A DNA stretch of 45,851 nt, taken from contig JAUCYS010000019.1 of the NCBI GenBank assembly GCA_030373505.1, positions 1 through 45,851 on the forward strand. Direction: 5' to 3'. The translations under genes and the position numbers were made by a program. The notes under the pieces are model-generated. The model did not search any database, had not been told where the DNA came from, and saw only the letters and a list, made by a program, of their open reading frames with translations. Positions 16,956 to 26,655 of this stretch are shown here, piece by piece. Within the stretch, counting starts at the first letter, position 1. Every line of letters starts with the position of its first letter. The stretch is from Parasphingorhabdus sp. GTDB taxonomy: Bacteria; Pseudomonadota; Alphaproteobacteria; Sphingomonadales; Sphingomonadaceae.

Positions 16956-17423
16956 TTATTGCATCGGATCGAAATCGGCTATCCGTTTATAGACAAGCGT
17001 GACCGGGGCGCTGTTTTCGGCGCGGCAGCTTTGCGGATCGAGGATCCGGTCGCCGCGAAATCCCTCCAATCTGCTGCCGTCCTCGCTGAGGGTCAGTCCC
17101 ATGCCGACCCAGATCTGGAGCGCGCATTTTCTCTGCATCGCGCGGGAAAAGGGGCCGCGATGCGCGCCATAGACCAGATTGCCGTGCACGGTTGCGGTGA
17201 AATCGATATCATTTTTATCATTGTCCGCTGACCGCTGGCTGTGCCGCGACGTGAGGCTGGTACCGTCTTGCGTGAAACGGACGACCGTGCCGTCTTCCTG
17301 TTGCCAATAGCCGGTGAGATCGCTCTGAACCTCGCCAGACTGCTCGGTATCGCGCGCATCGGCAGCGATCCCGCTCACCAACATCAACGCAGAGAATATA
17401 TAGGCTGTCTTGCGGTATCTCAT
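16956..17423 (-). CDS. Small secreted protein of unknown function
   Basis: A 155-residue protein with a signal peptide (MRYRKTAYIFSALMLVSGIAADA) from ATG 17423, which has GGGGAG upstream; a longer start at 17441 would add six residues before the signal. The mature part begins with DLTGYWQQEDGTVVRF, a pattern seen in small exported beta proteins that carry a W-x-x-x-D/E-G-T-x-x-x-F motif (similar to DUF2147-type folds, though I cannot assign it). Two Cys residues may form a disulfide. It converges with the ENPP gene and lies downstream of mutL on the same strand, 83 bases away. Function unknown. Confidence 0.7.
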   Translation of the reverse strand: MRYRKTAYIFSALMLVSGIAADARDTEQSGEVQSDLTGYWQQEDGTVVRFTQDGTSLTSRHSQRSADNDKNDIDFTATVHGNLVYGAHRGPFSRAMQRKCALQIWVGMGLTLSEDGSRLEGFRGDRILDPQSCRAENSAPVTLVYKRIADFDPMQ

Positions 17424-17506
17424 GGCACGCTCCCCATCCATCCGGACCTAATGGCCTCCGCTCGACAGGCTATGATCGCGATCACAAGCGACCCGAAAAA
17501 CAGGAC

Positions 17507-19315
17507 TCATTTGCGACCGAACAGCTTTTCCACATCGTCGAGCGCCAGCTTCACCCAGGTCGGCCGGCCATGGTTGCACTGGCCGCTGTGCGGCGTCACT
17601 TCCATCTCGCGGAGCAAAGCATTCATTTCCGCAACGCTCAGCACGCGGCCAGCCCGGACCGAGCCGTGACAGGCCATGGTCGACGCCACATGATCGACCC
17701 GCTCCTTGAGACTGAGCGCCTGGTCATAGGCACCCAGTTCGTCGGCCAGATCGGTGACCAGCTCCCGGACATCGCCGGAGCCGAGCATCGCCGGCGTCGC
17801 GCGGACCAGCATCGCGGTCGGGCCGAAACGCTCCAGTTCCAGTCCGAAGTCCGACAATTCCGCTACCCGCGCCTCGAGCCGGTCGCAGGCATTTTCATCC
17901 AGCTCGACGACTTCTGCCATCAGCAGCGCCTGCGAGGCGACGGTACCGCCTTCGACCGCCTTGCGCATGCGTTCCAGCACAAGCCGCTCGTGCGCAGCAT
18001 GCTGGTCGACAATCACCAGCCCGTCCGCCGCTTCCGCCACAATATAGGTTTTCGCCACCTGTCCGCGGGCGATACCGAGCGGATAGCGGCTGGCCTCCGG
18101 CACCGGCTCCGCCGCTTCCTCTGCCCTGCCCATCAGCGGCGCCAGCTCCTCATGAGCATCGATGCCCGCAAACACGCTGCGATCATCATGGACGGCCGCG
18201 GTCGGATAGGGTTGCTGCGCAACATTCGCCCTGCCCGGCGTTGTCCGAAAGATACTGGTCTGCGGATCGGGCGCGACCGGTTCGCTCTGCCATCTGCCCA
18301 GCGCCGATTCGGCCGGACGCTGCACCGCGCGAAAGCCGCCCTCGTCGAGCGCCTTGCGCAGACCGCTGACGATCATGCCGCGAATCATCGCCGGCTCGCG
18401 AAAGCGCACTTCGGTCTTGGCCGGATGAACATTTACATCAACCAGTTCCGGCGGCATGTCGATGAACAGCGCAACCACCGGATGCCGGTCCCGCGCCAGC
18501 ATCTCCGCATAGGCGCCGCGCACGGCACCGACCAGCAGCCGGTCCTTCACCGGGCGGCCATTGACGAACAGAAACTGGTGATCGGCCACGCCGCGATTAT
18601 AGGTCGGCAGGCCCGCCACGCCGGTCAGGCGAATCTCTTCCCGCTGCAGGTCGACCCCGACGCTGTTGGCGCGCAGGTCGCGGCTGGTCAGCGCGGCCAC
18701 CCGGTCCGGCCCGGTTTCTCCCGCCTGCACCGCGATCGCCTTGCGTCCCTGATGCTCCAGTGTGAAGCCGATATCGGGCCGTGCCATTGCCAGACGGCGG
18801 ACAATGTCGGTGCAGGCGGCATATTCGCTGCGCGCGGTGCGCAGGAACTTGCGCCGTGCCGGCACCTTGGCGAACAGCTGCTCCACCCGGACCTTGGTCC
18901 CTGGCGGAATTGCCGCCGGTCCTTCCTGGACCAGTTCGCCGTGATCGACCACCCGCGACCAGCCATCCTCCCCGGCCATCCGGCTTTCGATGGTCAGGCG
19001 CGCGACGCTAGCGATCGACGGCAGCGCTTCCCCGCGAAAACCCATGGTCGTCACCAGCTCGATCGCCTCGTCCGGCAGCTTCGACGTGGCATGGCGTTCC
19101 AGCGCCAGGGCAATGTCGTCGCGGCTCATTCCGGAGCCGTTGTCGGCGACCTGAACGAGATCGAGACCGCCCTCTTCCAGGCGGATATTGATCTGGCTGG
19201 CTCCGGCGTCGATCGCATTTTCGACCAGCTCCTTGAGAGCGCTTGCCGGGCGTTCGACGACCTCGCCGGCAGCGATCCGATTTATCAGGCTGTTTGGAAG
19301 TCTTCTTATTGACAT
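17507..19315 (-). CDS. mutL: DNA mismatch repair protein MutL
   Basis: This protein links mismatch recognition by MutS to strand incision and repair. It has 602 residues. The N-terminal GHKL ATPase has ELVENAIDAGA, VADNGSGM and TTMGFRGEALPSI. The C-terminal domain has the metal-binding endonuclease motif DQHAAHERLVLE (D-Q-H-A-x2-E-x4-E) plus ACHGSVRAGRVLS and CNHGRP. It should therefore nick DNA itself, as in organisms that lack MutH. The variable Pro/Gln-rich linker lies around residues 340-400. The start ATG 19315 opens with the standard MSIRRLPNSLINRIAAGEVV. It is divergent from mreB with a 151-base gap. Confidence 0.97.
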   Translation of the reverse strand: MSIRRLPNSLINRIAAGEVVERPASALKELVENAIDAGASQINIRLEEGGLDLVQVADNGSGMSRDDIALALERHATSKLPDEAIELVTTMGFRGEALPSIASVARLTIESRMAGEDGWSRVVDHGELVQEGPAAIPPGTKVRVEQLFAKVPARRKFLRTARSEYAACTDIVRRLAMARPDIGFTLEHQGRKAIAVQAGETGPDRVAALTSRDLRANSVGVDLQREEIRLTGVAGLPTYNRGVADHQFLFVNGRPVKDRLLVGAVRGAYAEMLARDRHPVVALFIDMPPELVDVNVHPAKTEVRFREPAMIRGMIVSGLRKALDEGGFRAVQRPAESALGRWQSEPVAPDPQTSIFRTTPGRANVAQQPYPTAAVHDDRSVFAGIDAHEELAPLMGRAEEAAEPVPEASRYPLGIARGQVAKTYIVAEAADGLVIVDQHAAHERLVLERMRKAVEGGTVASQALLMAEVVELDENACDRLEARVAELSDFGLELERFGPTAMLVRATPAMLGSGDVRELVTDLADELGAYDQALSLKERVDHVASTMACHGSVRAGRVLSVAEMNALLREMEVTPHSGQCNHGRPTWVKLALDDVEKLFGRK

Positions 19316-19421
19316 ATTGCCGTTCCTAGCCCAAGCGACCTTGCCAAGCGACCCCTGATTTTCTGGGCGGTCCCCATGGTTAATTTCATGACCCGTTCAG
19401 CTTCTTTATCGCTTGGTTTAA

Positions 19422-20504
<1,083 letters not shown>

Positions 20505-20553
20505 TTTCGAGAACAGGATGATACAACGATTGGAAGCGAAAGGATAAACCCAT

Positions 20554-21456
20554 ATGGCGCCGCCAAACTATCGGCGTCCAGGATTTTCCAAGCGGGCGCA
20601 ATACAGCATATTCGCCAGCTATTTACTGGGCATTTTGGGAGCAGTCATGGGACTGCTGCTGCTGCTCATTTCCTTCATCGATCCCCAGGGATTTTCGGCG
20701 CTTCGCACGATCGGTGCGGAAGCCGTCGCGCCAATCAGCAAGTCGCTTTCCGAAATCGGCGGTGCCACCGGCAGTGCGGGCGATGAGATTGCTGCCTATT
20801 TCAACGCGGCATCGAAAAATGCGGCGATGCAGCGGAAGCTGGAACAGTATCGGACAGAAATCCTGGAAGCCCGCGCTCTCAAACAGGAAAATGAGCGTCT
20901 CAAGGACCTGCTGAAGCTGGACGAGGAAGTGCCCGACTCGATCGCCATGGCGCGCCTGATCAGTTCGACCGCCTCCAGCGCCCGCCGCCTGGCGACACTC
21001 GGGGTTGGCAGCAACAGCGGCCTGGAAGCCGGTCAGCCGGTGCGCTCGCCGGAAGGCCTCGTCGGCCGCATATTGGAAACCGGCCCGACAACCGCGCGGG
21101 TATTGCTGGTGTCCGATGGCAAGAACGTGACCCCCGTGCAGCGCGCCAGCGACAGCCTGCCTGCCTTTGCCACCGGGCGCGGCGACGGCACCGTGGATAT
21201 CCAGCCGATCAATATCGGCTCGAACCCGTTCAAGACCGGCGACCTGATGATCACTTCCGGCAGCGGCGGCCTTTACAGTCCAGGCATTCCGGTGGCTGTC
21301 GTGATCCGCAAGACCGAAAGCGGTGCCATCGGCCGGGTATTGGCCAATCCCGCCAAGGTCAGCCATGCGATCGTCCAGCCGATTTTCCAGGCGGAAACGG
21401 TCCGGCAGATCGAAAAGGATTCGGTCGAAGACGTGGAACAGGAAAGCGGCGAATAG
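20554..21456 (+). CDS. mreC: Rod shape-determining protein MreC
   Basis: A 300-residue inner-membrane protein with a short cytoplasmic end, one membrane segment (YLLGILGAVMGLLLLLISF, about residues 28-46), a coiled coil (KNAAMQRKLEQYRTEILEAR, about 88-107) and the periplasmic two-barrel MreC domain (DGTVDIQPINIGSNPFKTGD, SGSGGLYSPGIPVAVV). It couples MreB to PBP2 and RodA. The start ATG 20554 has AAAGGA upstream, 49 bases after mreB. The stop overlaps the mreD GTG start by one base. Confidence 0.97.
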   Translation: MAPPNYRRPGFSKRAQYSIFASYLLGILGAVMGLLLLLISFIDPQGFSALRTIGAEAVAPISKSLSEIGGATGSAGDEIAAYFNAASKNAAMQRKLEQYRTEILEARALKQENERLKDLLKLDEEVPDSIAMARLISSTASSARRLATLGVGSNSGLEAGQPVRSPEGLVGRILETGPTTARVLLVSDGKNVTPVQRASDSLPAFATGRGDGTVDIQPINIGSNPFKTGDLMITSGSGGLYSPGIPVAVVIRKTESGAIGRVLANPAKVSHAIVQPIFQAETVRQIEKDSVEDVEQESGE

Positions 21457-21971
21457 TGCCCCGTTCCCGGCAATCCAGGATTGGCCGACAACCCTCCCAG
21501 TTGCGGATCAAGCTGATACCGCCGCTGACGGTTGTCATCGGCTCGATGATCACGGCGCTGCCGATCATCACCGACTATCCCATCCTGCCGCCGATGGGCT
21601 TGCTCGTGATATTGGCCTGGCGCCTGATACGACCCGGCTACTGGGCGGTCTGGGCGGGTTTCCCTCTCGGCCTGATCGACGATATCTTCAGTGGTCAGCC
21701 GCTGGGCAGCGCCGCCTTTCTCTGGTCTCTCGTTTTCATCCTGCTCGAGACCCTCGACCGCAAAGCGGTGCGCCGGGATTATTGGCAGGATTGGCTTATC
21801 GCCTCCACGGCCATCATCTTTGTGCTAATAGGCGGTATGCTTATCGTTGATTTCCGATCCAATGTGTTGCGGTTCGACCTGCTCGCGCCGCAGATCCTGC
21901 TGTCTGTCCTGCTCTATCCCTTTGTCGCCCGTCTGATCGGGGCCATCGACAACTGGCGGGTGGCAGCATGA
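21456..21971 (+). CDS. mreD: Rod shape-determining protein MreD
   Basis: A 171-residue integral membrane protein of the elongasome with about five membrane segments (for example LIPPLTVVIGSMITALPII and LIASTAIIFVLIGGMLIVDF). The family feature GFPLGLIDDIFSGQPLGSAA is clear. The start is GTG 21456, whose first base is the last base of the mreC stop codon, so translation is coupled. It ends in a four-base ATGA overlap with mrdA. Sequence conservation in MreD is low, but position and topology make the call firm. Confidence 0.95.
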   Translation: MPRSRQSRIGRQPSQLRIKLIPPLTVVIGSMITALPIITDYPILPPMGLLVILAWRLIRPGYWAVWAGFPLGLIDDIFSGQPLGSAAFLWSLVFILLETLDRKAVRRDYWQDWLIASTAIIFVLIGGMLIVDFRSNVLRFDLLAPQILLSVLLYPFVARLIGAIDNWRVAA

Positions 21972-23920
21972 AGTCTCCCAAGACGATCAGCAGCGCGATG
22001 CAGGAAATCACGTTCACGCGCCGCGCGACCGTGATCGGAGGTTTGCAGATCGGCGTCGGCGTGATGCTGGCGGCACGGATGGCCTATATCTCCGTCGCGG
22101 AAAACGAGCGCTACAAGCTGTTGTCGGAAAGCAACCGGGTTAATCTGACGCTGGTTCCGCCCCGGCGCGGCTGGCTGATCGATCGCAATGGCAAGCCGAT
22201 TGCCAACAACAAGACCGATTTTCGGGTCGATATCATTCCCGACCGGCTGCGCGACAAGAAGCAGACGATTGCCACGCTCGCCGAACTGCTGTCGCTCGAC
22301 TCGGAAGAGCTCGAGCGGATCAACAAGGAACTGGCTCAGGCCACCAGTTTTCAACCCGTTCAGGTGGCCACCGGACTGGACTGGGAAGAATATGCGGCGG
22401 TCAGCGTCCGTCTGCCCGACCTGCCCGGCGTGTCGCCGCGGCAGGGCTTTTCGCGCAATTATCCCACCGGTCCCGCCGTCGGCCATCTGGTCGGCTATGT
22501 CGGCATTGCATCGGCCGAGGATTACAAGAAAAATCCCGATCCCATTCTGGTCACCCCGGGCTACAAGATCGGCAAGGATGGCCTCGAAAAAATGTTCGAG
22601 GACCGGCTGCAGGGCAAACCCGGCGCCAAAAGGGTCGAGGTGACAGCCCGCGGCAAGATTGTCCGGGAACTCAACACCCACCCCGACACGCCGGGCAAGC
22701 CGCTGCAGCTGACTCTCGACATCGATCTGCAGGAATATGCAGCGCGCCGGCTCGGCCCCGAATCTGGCTCGGTGGTTGTGCTCGACACCCATAGCGGCGA
22801 CATACTCGCCATGGCGTCGATGCCCAGTTTCGACCCCAACAGCTTTTCCGACGGCATCAGCACCGTCGAATGGGGCATGCTGTCCGAAGACGATCATGTC
22901 CCGCTGCGCAACAAGATTCTCAAGGGTCTCTATCCGCCCGGTTCGACCGTCAAGCCGATGCACGCGATGGCCTTTCTCGAGGCAGGCATACAGCCGACGG
23001 AGAGCATCACATGCGGTGGCGGCCGCCGCATCGGCAACCGCTTTTTCCACTGCTGGGGCAATCATGGCCAGGTCGACATGGCCAAGGGCATCTACCAGAG
23101 CTGCGACAGCTATTTTTACCATTTCGCCCAGGAAGTGGGCTTTGCCAAGGTGGCCGATTACGCCAAGCTGCTGGGCATGGGCCAGGAATTTCCCCTGCCC
23201 GTTTCCAGCCAGTTTTACGGCACCGTGCCAAGCCCGGCCTGGCTGGAGAAAAAATATAAGCGCAAATGGCAGACCTATGACACGGTCAACAGTTCGATCG
23301 GTCAGGGCTATTATCTCGCCAACCCCCTGCAACTGGCGGTGATGGCGGCCCGGCTCGCAACCGGCCGCAAGCTGATGCCGCACATGCTCGCCGACAGCAA
23401 GCGCAAGCCAGCGCCGTCGCTGGGCTTCACCGACGATCATATCGCCTATGTCCGGGCGGCGATGAGCGAAGTCGTCAACGGTCGCGGCACAGCCGGTCGC
23501 GCCAAGCTTCCGCTCGACGACGTGCTGATGGCAGGCAAGACCGGTACCGCACAGGTTGTCAGCCTCAGCGTCTCCAACGGCAAGCGCAGCGCGCCCTGGA
23601 AATATCGCGACCATGGCCTGTTCATCTGCTTTGCCCCGTTTGACAATCCCCGCTACGCCGCCGCCGTGGTGATCGAACATGGGGGCGGATCCGGCGCCGC
23701 CTATCCCGTCGCCCGGGATGTGATCACCTTTCTCTACGACCGGGAAAAGGCGATGAATGTCCTGACCGATCTCGAAAAATCCTGGGGCGGCACGATCCAG
23801 GAACGGATGGACACAAAAATGGCAGCCTATCGCGCTGCCCGAAATATGGAAAAGGCAGCGGCGGACAATCCGCCTCCGGAAGCGCCCGCCGACGGCACCG
23901 AAGCCAGCGCTGGAGACTAG
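21968..23920 (+). CDS. mrdA: Penicillin-binding protein 2 (peptidoglycan transpeptidase)
   Basis: The class B transpeptidase that cross-links new glycan during elongation, working with RodA. It has 650 residues: an N-terminal membrane anchor (IGGLQIGVGVMLAARMAYIS), the pedestal domain, and the transpeptidase domain with the active-site Ser about residue 326 in PGSTVKPM (S-x-x-K), SCD at about 378 in place of SxN as usual for PBP2, and KTGTAQV at about 524. The C-terminal 40 residues are Ala/Pro/Glu-rich and probably disordered. The start ATG 21968 overlaps the mreD stop, and rodA begins three bases after the stop. Confidence 0.97.
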   Translation: MKSPKTISSAMQEITFTRRATVIGGLQIGVGVMLAARMAYISVAENERYKLLSESNRVNLTLVPPRRGWLIDRNGKPIANNKTDFRVDIIPDRLRDKKQTIATLAELLSLDSEELERINKELAQATSFQPVQVATGLDWEEYAAVSVRLPDLPGVSPRQGFSRNYPTGPAVGHLVGYVGIASAEDYKKNPDPILVTPGYKIGKDGLEKMFEDRLQGKPGAKRVEVTARGKIVRELNTHPDTPGKPLQLTLDIDLQEYAARRLGPESGSVVVLDTHSGDILAMASMPSFDPNSFSDGISTVEWGMLSEDDHVPLRNKILKGLYPPGSTVKPMHAMAFLEAGIQPTESITCGGGRRIGNRFFHCWGNHGQVDMAKGIYQSCDSYFYHFAQEVGFAKVADYAKLLGMGQEFPLPVSSQFYGTVPSPAWLEKKYKRKWQTYDTVNSSIGQGYYLANPLQLAVMAARLATGRKLMPHMLADSKRKPAPSLGFTDDHIAYVRAAMSEVVNGRGTAGRAKLPLDDVLMAGKTGTAQVVSLSVSNGKRSAPWKYRDHGLFICFAPFDNPRYAAAVVIEHGGGSGAAYPVARDVITFLYDREKAMNVLTDLEKSWGGTIQERMDTKMAAYRAARNMEKAAADNPPPEAPADGTEASAGD

Positions 23921-23923
23921 CAA

Positions 23924-25036
23924 TTGAGTGATTTCGTTCCCGCACCGATTGCACAGCTTCCCTGGAAAACGATCCTGCTGCTGTTCGTCCTCGCGAGCTT
24001 CGGCTTTGTCGTTCTCTATTCGGCAGCAGGTGGCAGCATGAGCCCCTGGGCCGGCCCGCACATGTTCCGGTTCACGGTGTTCGTGGTGATGGCGATCGTG
24101 CTCTCGCGGTTCAAGGAATCCTTCTGGAAAACCATGGCCTTCCCGGCCTACGCCATCGTGGTGCTGATGCTGCTCGGCGTCGAACTGATCGGCGCTGTCG
24201 GTGGTGGCAGCCAGAGATGGCTCAACCTCGGCTTTATCAATCTCCAGCCATCGGAACTGATGAAGGTCGCAATCATCCTCGCGGTCGCACGGTTCTACGA
24301 CCTGCTCCCGCCCAGCCAGCTTCGGACCTGGGGGGCGATCTGGCCGCTTTTTGGCCTGCTCGCGGTGCCCTGCATGCTGATTCTGCTGCAGCCCGATCTC
24401 GGCACGACCATCACCGTGGTTGCCGGTGCGCTGACCATCGCCTTTCTCGCCGGATTGCCGCTGCGGCTGTTCATCGGCGGCGCTGCAGCGGTCGCGGTTA
24501 TCGCCCCTCTCGCCTATTTCTTTGCGCTGGAAGAATATCAGCAACGGCGCGTGACCACCTTCCTCAACCCGGAAAATGATCCGCTGGGCTCCGGCTATCA
24601 TATCAGCCAGTCGAAGATCGCAATCGGGTCCGGCGGCCTGTTCGGCAAGGGCTTCATGAACGGCACCCAGAGCCATCTCGACTATCTGCCCGAGGGCCAC
24701 ACCGATTTTGTCTTTGCCACCATGGCCGAGGAATGGGGCCTGATGGGCGGCATATTGGTGCTGTTCTGCTTCTTCCTGCTGTTTCGCTGGGGCCTCGGCG
24801 TGGCGATGAAGGCAAAAACGCGCTTCTCGAAACTGACCGCGGCAGGCCTCACCGTGACCATATTCTTCTATGTCGCGATCAATCTGATGATGGTGATGGG
24901 ACTGGCACCGGTGGTCGGCATTCCCCTGCCCTTCCTCAGCCACGGCGGGTCATCGATGATGACAATCATGATCTGCGTCGGCATATTGATGTCGATCGAA
25001 CGCAATCCTGGGAGGCGCGGCGGTGCTTTTGGATGA
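23924..25036 (+). CDS. rodA: Rod shape-determining protein RodA (SEDS glycosyltransferase)
   Basis: The SEDS-family peptidoglycan polymerase of the elongasome, partner of PBP2. It has 370 residues with about ten membrane segments. The SEDS features GGSQRWLNLGFINLQPSELMK, LILLQPDLGTTITVVAGAL, and GIPLPFLSHGGSSMM near the C-terminus are all present. The start is TTG 23924, supported by GGAG eight bases upstream and by the absence of an earlier ATG before the first membrane segment. It is the last gene of the mre cluster; the tRNA-Lys gene follows with its own promoter. Confidence 0.97.
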   Translation: MSDFVPAPIAQLPWKTILLLFVLASFGFVVLYSAAGGSMSPWAGPHMFRFTVFVVMAIVLSRFKESFWKTMAFPAYAIVVLMLLGVELIGAVGGGSQRWLNLGFINLQPSELMKVAIILAVARFYDLLPPSQLRTWGAIWPLFGLLAVPCMLILLQPDLGTTITVVAGALTIAFLAGLPLRLFIGGAAAVAVIAPLAYFFALEEYQQRRVTTFLNPENDPLGSGYHISQSKIAIGSGGLFGKGFMNGTQSHLDYLPEGHTDFVFATMAEEWGLMGGILVLFCFFLLFRWGLGVAMKAKTRFSKLTAAGLTVTIFFYVAINLMMVMGLAPVVGIPLPFLSHGGSSMMTIMICVGILMSIERNPGRRGGAFG

Positions 25037-25053
25037 TTATTGCAAGCAAGATG

Positions 25054-25081
25054 TTGCGTTTGCAAAATCCGGCCCTATATA
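25054..25081 (+). promoter_or_regulatory. Promoter of tRNA-Lys
   Basis: TTGCGT (25054-25059) and TATATA (25076-25081) are 16 bases apart, about 16 bases before the first base of the tRNA. The -10 TATATAG is close to those proposed for rplY and the hydrolase at 43307. Inferred from sequence. Confidence 0.55.
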
Positions 25082-25097
25082 GCCTGTCATACCATAT

Positions 25098-25173
<76 letters not shown>

Positions 25174-25179
25174 TTTTTC

Positions 25180-25216
25180 AATAGGGAACCATCCAGCGGA
25201 TGGTTCCCTATTTTCA
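25180..25216 (+). terminator. Intrinsic terminator after tRNA-Lys
   Basis: A perfect 15-bp stem pairs 25180-25194 (ATAGGGAACCATCC) with 25198-25212 (GGATGGTTCCCTAT) across a three-base AGC loop, and TTTT follows. It ends the tRNA-Lys transcript. It also lies just past the stop of the converging flavoprotein gene, but the minus-strand T run is lacking. Confidence 0.85.
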
Positions 25217-25230
25217 CATTCAGGGTCCGG

Positions 25231-26655
25231 CTATGCGCCGGAAGGCGTACCGCGGTCCTGGTCTTCGGGCAGGGCGAGCGGCGTGGCCGCGCAGATTGTG
25301 CGCAGCGCCTGTTTCAGGCCTTCCTCGATGGTCGGGTGGTAGAAAGGCATTTTCAGCAATTCCGTCGCGGTCTGCTCCTGCTGGATCGCCCAGGCCAGCA
25401 TATGCCCCAGATGCTCGCTCGCCGGCGTGCACAGGTCTGCCCCGATCAGCCGGCCATCGGGCGCGGCAGCATAGAGCGTCAGAACGCCTTCGTTGACGCC
25501 TTCGACCCGCGCGCGGCCCTGATCGCTATAATCGGCGGTTCCGGTTATGACCCCGTCCTCCTCCGACTGCCCGATCCTCACGACGGGCGGGCTGGTGAAG
25601 GTAATCGCGAAAGGCGCAAAGCGCTGGCCGGGTGCCGATGCCGGATAGGCAACGGCATTGCGTCCGGCAATGGCACCATCGTGAGAGGCTTCGTGCAGAA
25701 CCGGCTGGTCATTCGCGACATCGCCGGCCAGGAAGATCGCGCTGTCGCCGCATTGCATGCTGTCGCGGTCGTGCAGCGGCACACCGTCATCATCTAGCTC
25801 CAGCCCCGCAGCGGACAGATCAAGGCCCTCGAGCTGGGGCGGTCGTCCCGTGGCAACGAGAATATAGTCAAATTCGGATTTGCCCGATGACGAGCCGTTC
25901 CAGGACAGTTCTATGGATTCATCTTTTGCCCTGGTCTCCAACTCGACGCCCAGATTCAGGGCCAGATCCTCTTCGATAATGGCCTTGAGCGCCGCATGTA
26001 CCCTGTCGCAGCGGATTCCGCCCAGACGCTCTCCGCGATCGAACAGTGTCACCTTTACGCCCAGTCGCGCCATCGCCTGCGCCAGTTCGAGACCGATCGG
26101 GCCGGAGCCGACGACCGCCAGACGCTGCGGCAAATCCTCCAGCTCGAATATGGTCTCGTTGGTCAGCAGACGCTCTCCCAGACCGGAAAATTCATCCGGA
26201 ATGAAGGGCGCCGATCCGGTGGCGATCACGACGCTGCGCGCCTCGATCCGCCGGCCATCATCCAGCTCCAGACAATGGGGCGAGACAAATTTGGCCCTGC
26301 CCTGCAGGCGAATATCATCCGGGATTTCGGCGATGCTCTCGCGAGTCAGGCGGGCGAAGCGGTCACGCTCGTCGCGCACACGCTGCATCACCGCCCTGCC
26401 GTCGATCCCGACTGCAGAAACGGTGATACCGAAGGTCCCGGCAGACCGCGCCGCATGAGCCGCGTGCGAAGCGGCGATCAGCAGCTTTGACGGCATGCAG
26501 CCAACGGTCGCACATGTTGTCCCGTTATAGGCAGGATCGATGAGCAGCGTGCTGGCACCATTGGCGCGGGCTGCCCGCTCGGCGGCGAGACCCGCGGTGC
26601 CGGCGCCGATCACCGCGACATCGCAGCGGAGCGTTTCCCTGCTATCAGTCGGCAA
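25231..26655 (-). CDS. FAD/NAD(P)-dependent disulfide oxidoreductase, dihydrolipoamide dehydrogenase-like
   Basis: A class I flavoprotein disulfide reductase of 474 residues. It has the FAD-binding VAVIGAGTAGLAAERAARANG, the redox pair Cys48/Cys53 in GTTCATVGCMPSKLL (C-x4-C), the NAD(P) motif VVGSGPIGLELAQAMARLG, the second FAD motif IFLAGDVAND, and the C-terminal dimer domain with the catalytic-base region FYHPTIEEGLKQALR. Its distance from 2-oxoacid dehydrogenase genes makes a specialised role more likely than the housekeeping LpdA. The start is TTG 26655, inside the end of the aldehyde dehydrogenase gene (11-base overlap), with AAGG upstream. Last of the Fur-box gene set; the substrate is unknown. 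Confidence 0.88.
   Translation of the reverse strand: MPTDSRETLRCDVAVIGAGTAGLAAERAARANGASTLLIDPAYNGTTCATVGCMPSKLLIAASHAAHAARSAGTFGITVSAVGIDGRAVMQRVRDERDRFARLTRESIAEIPDDIRLQGRAKFVSPHCLELDDGRRIEARSVVIATGSAPFIPDEFSGLGERLLTNETIFELEDLPQRLAVVGSGPIGLELAQAMARLGVKVTLFDRGERLGGIRCDRVHAALKAIIEEDLALNLGVELETRAKDESIELSWNGSSSGKSEFDYILVATGRPPQLEGLDLSAAGLELDDDGVPLHDRDSMQCGDSAIFLAGDVANDQPVLHEASHDGAIAGRNAVAYPASAPGQRFAPFAITFTSPPVVRIGQSEEDGVITGTADYSDQGRARVEGVNEGVLTLYAAAPDGRLIGADLCTPASEHLGHMLAWAIQQEQTATELLKMPFYHPTIEEGLKQALRTICAATPLALPEDQDRGTPSGA

Noticed and set aside
21914..24943. A 1009-codon open frame antisense to mrdA and rodA
   Set aside because: It mirrors the codons of two certain genes on the other strand, is His/Asp/Gly-rich low-complexity sequence and has no domain.
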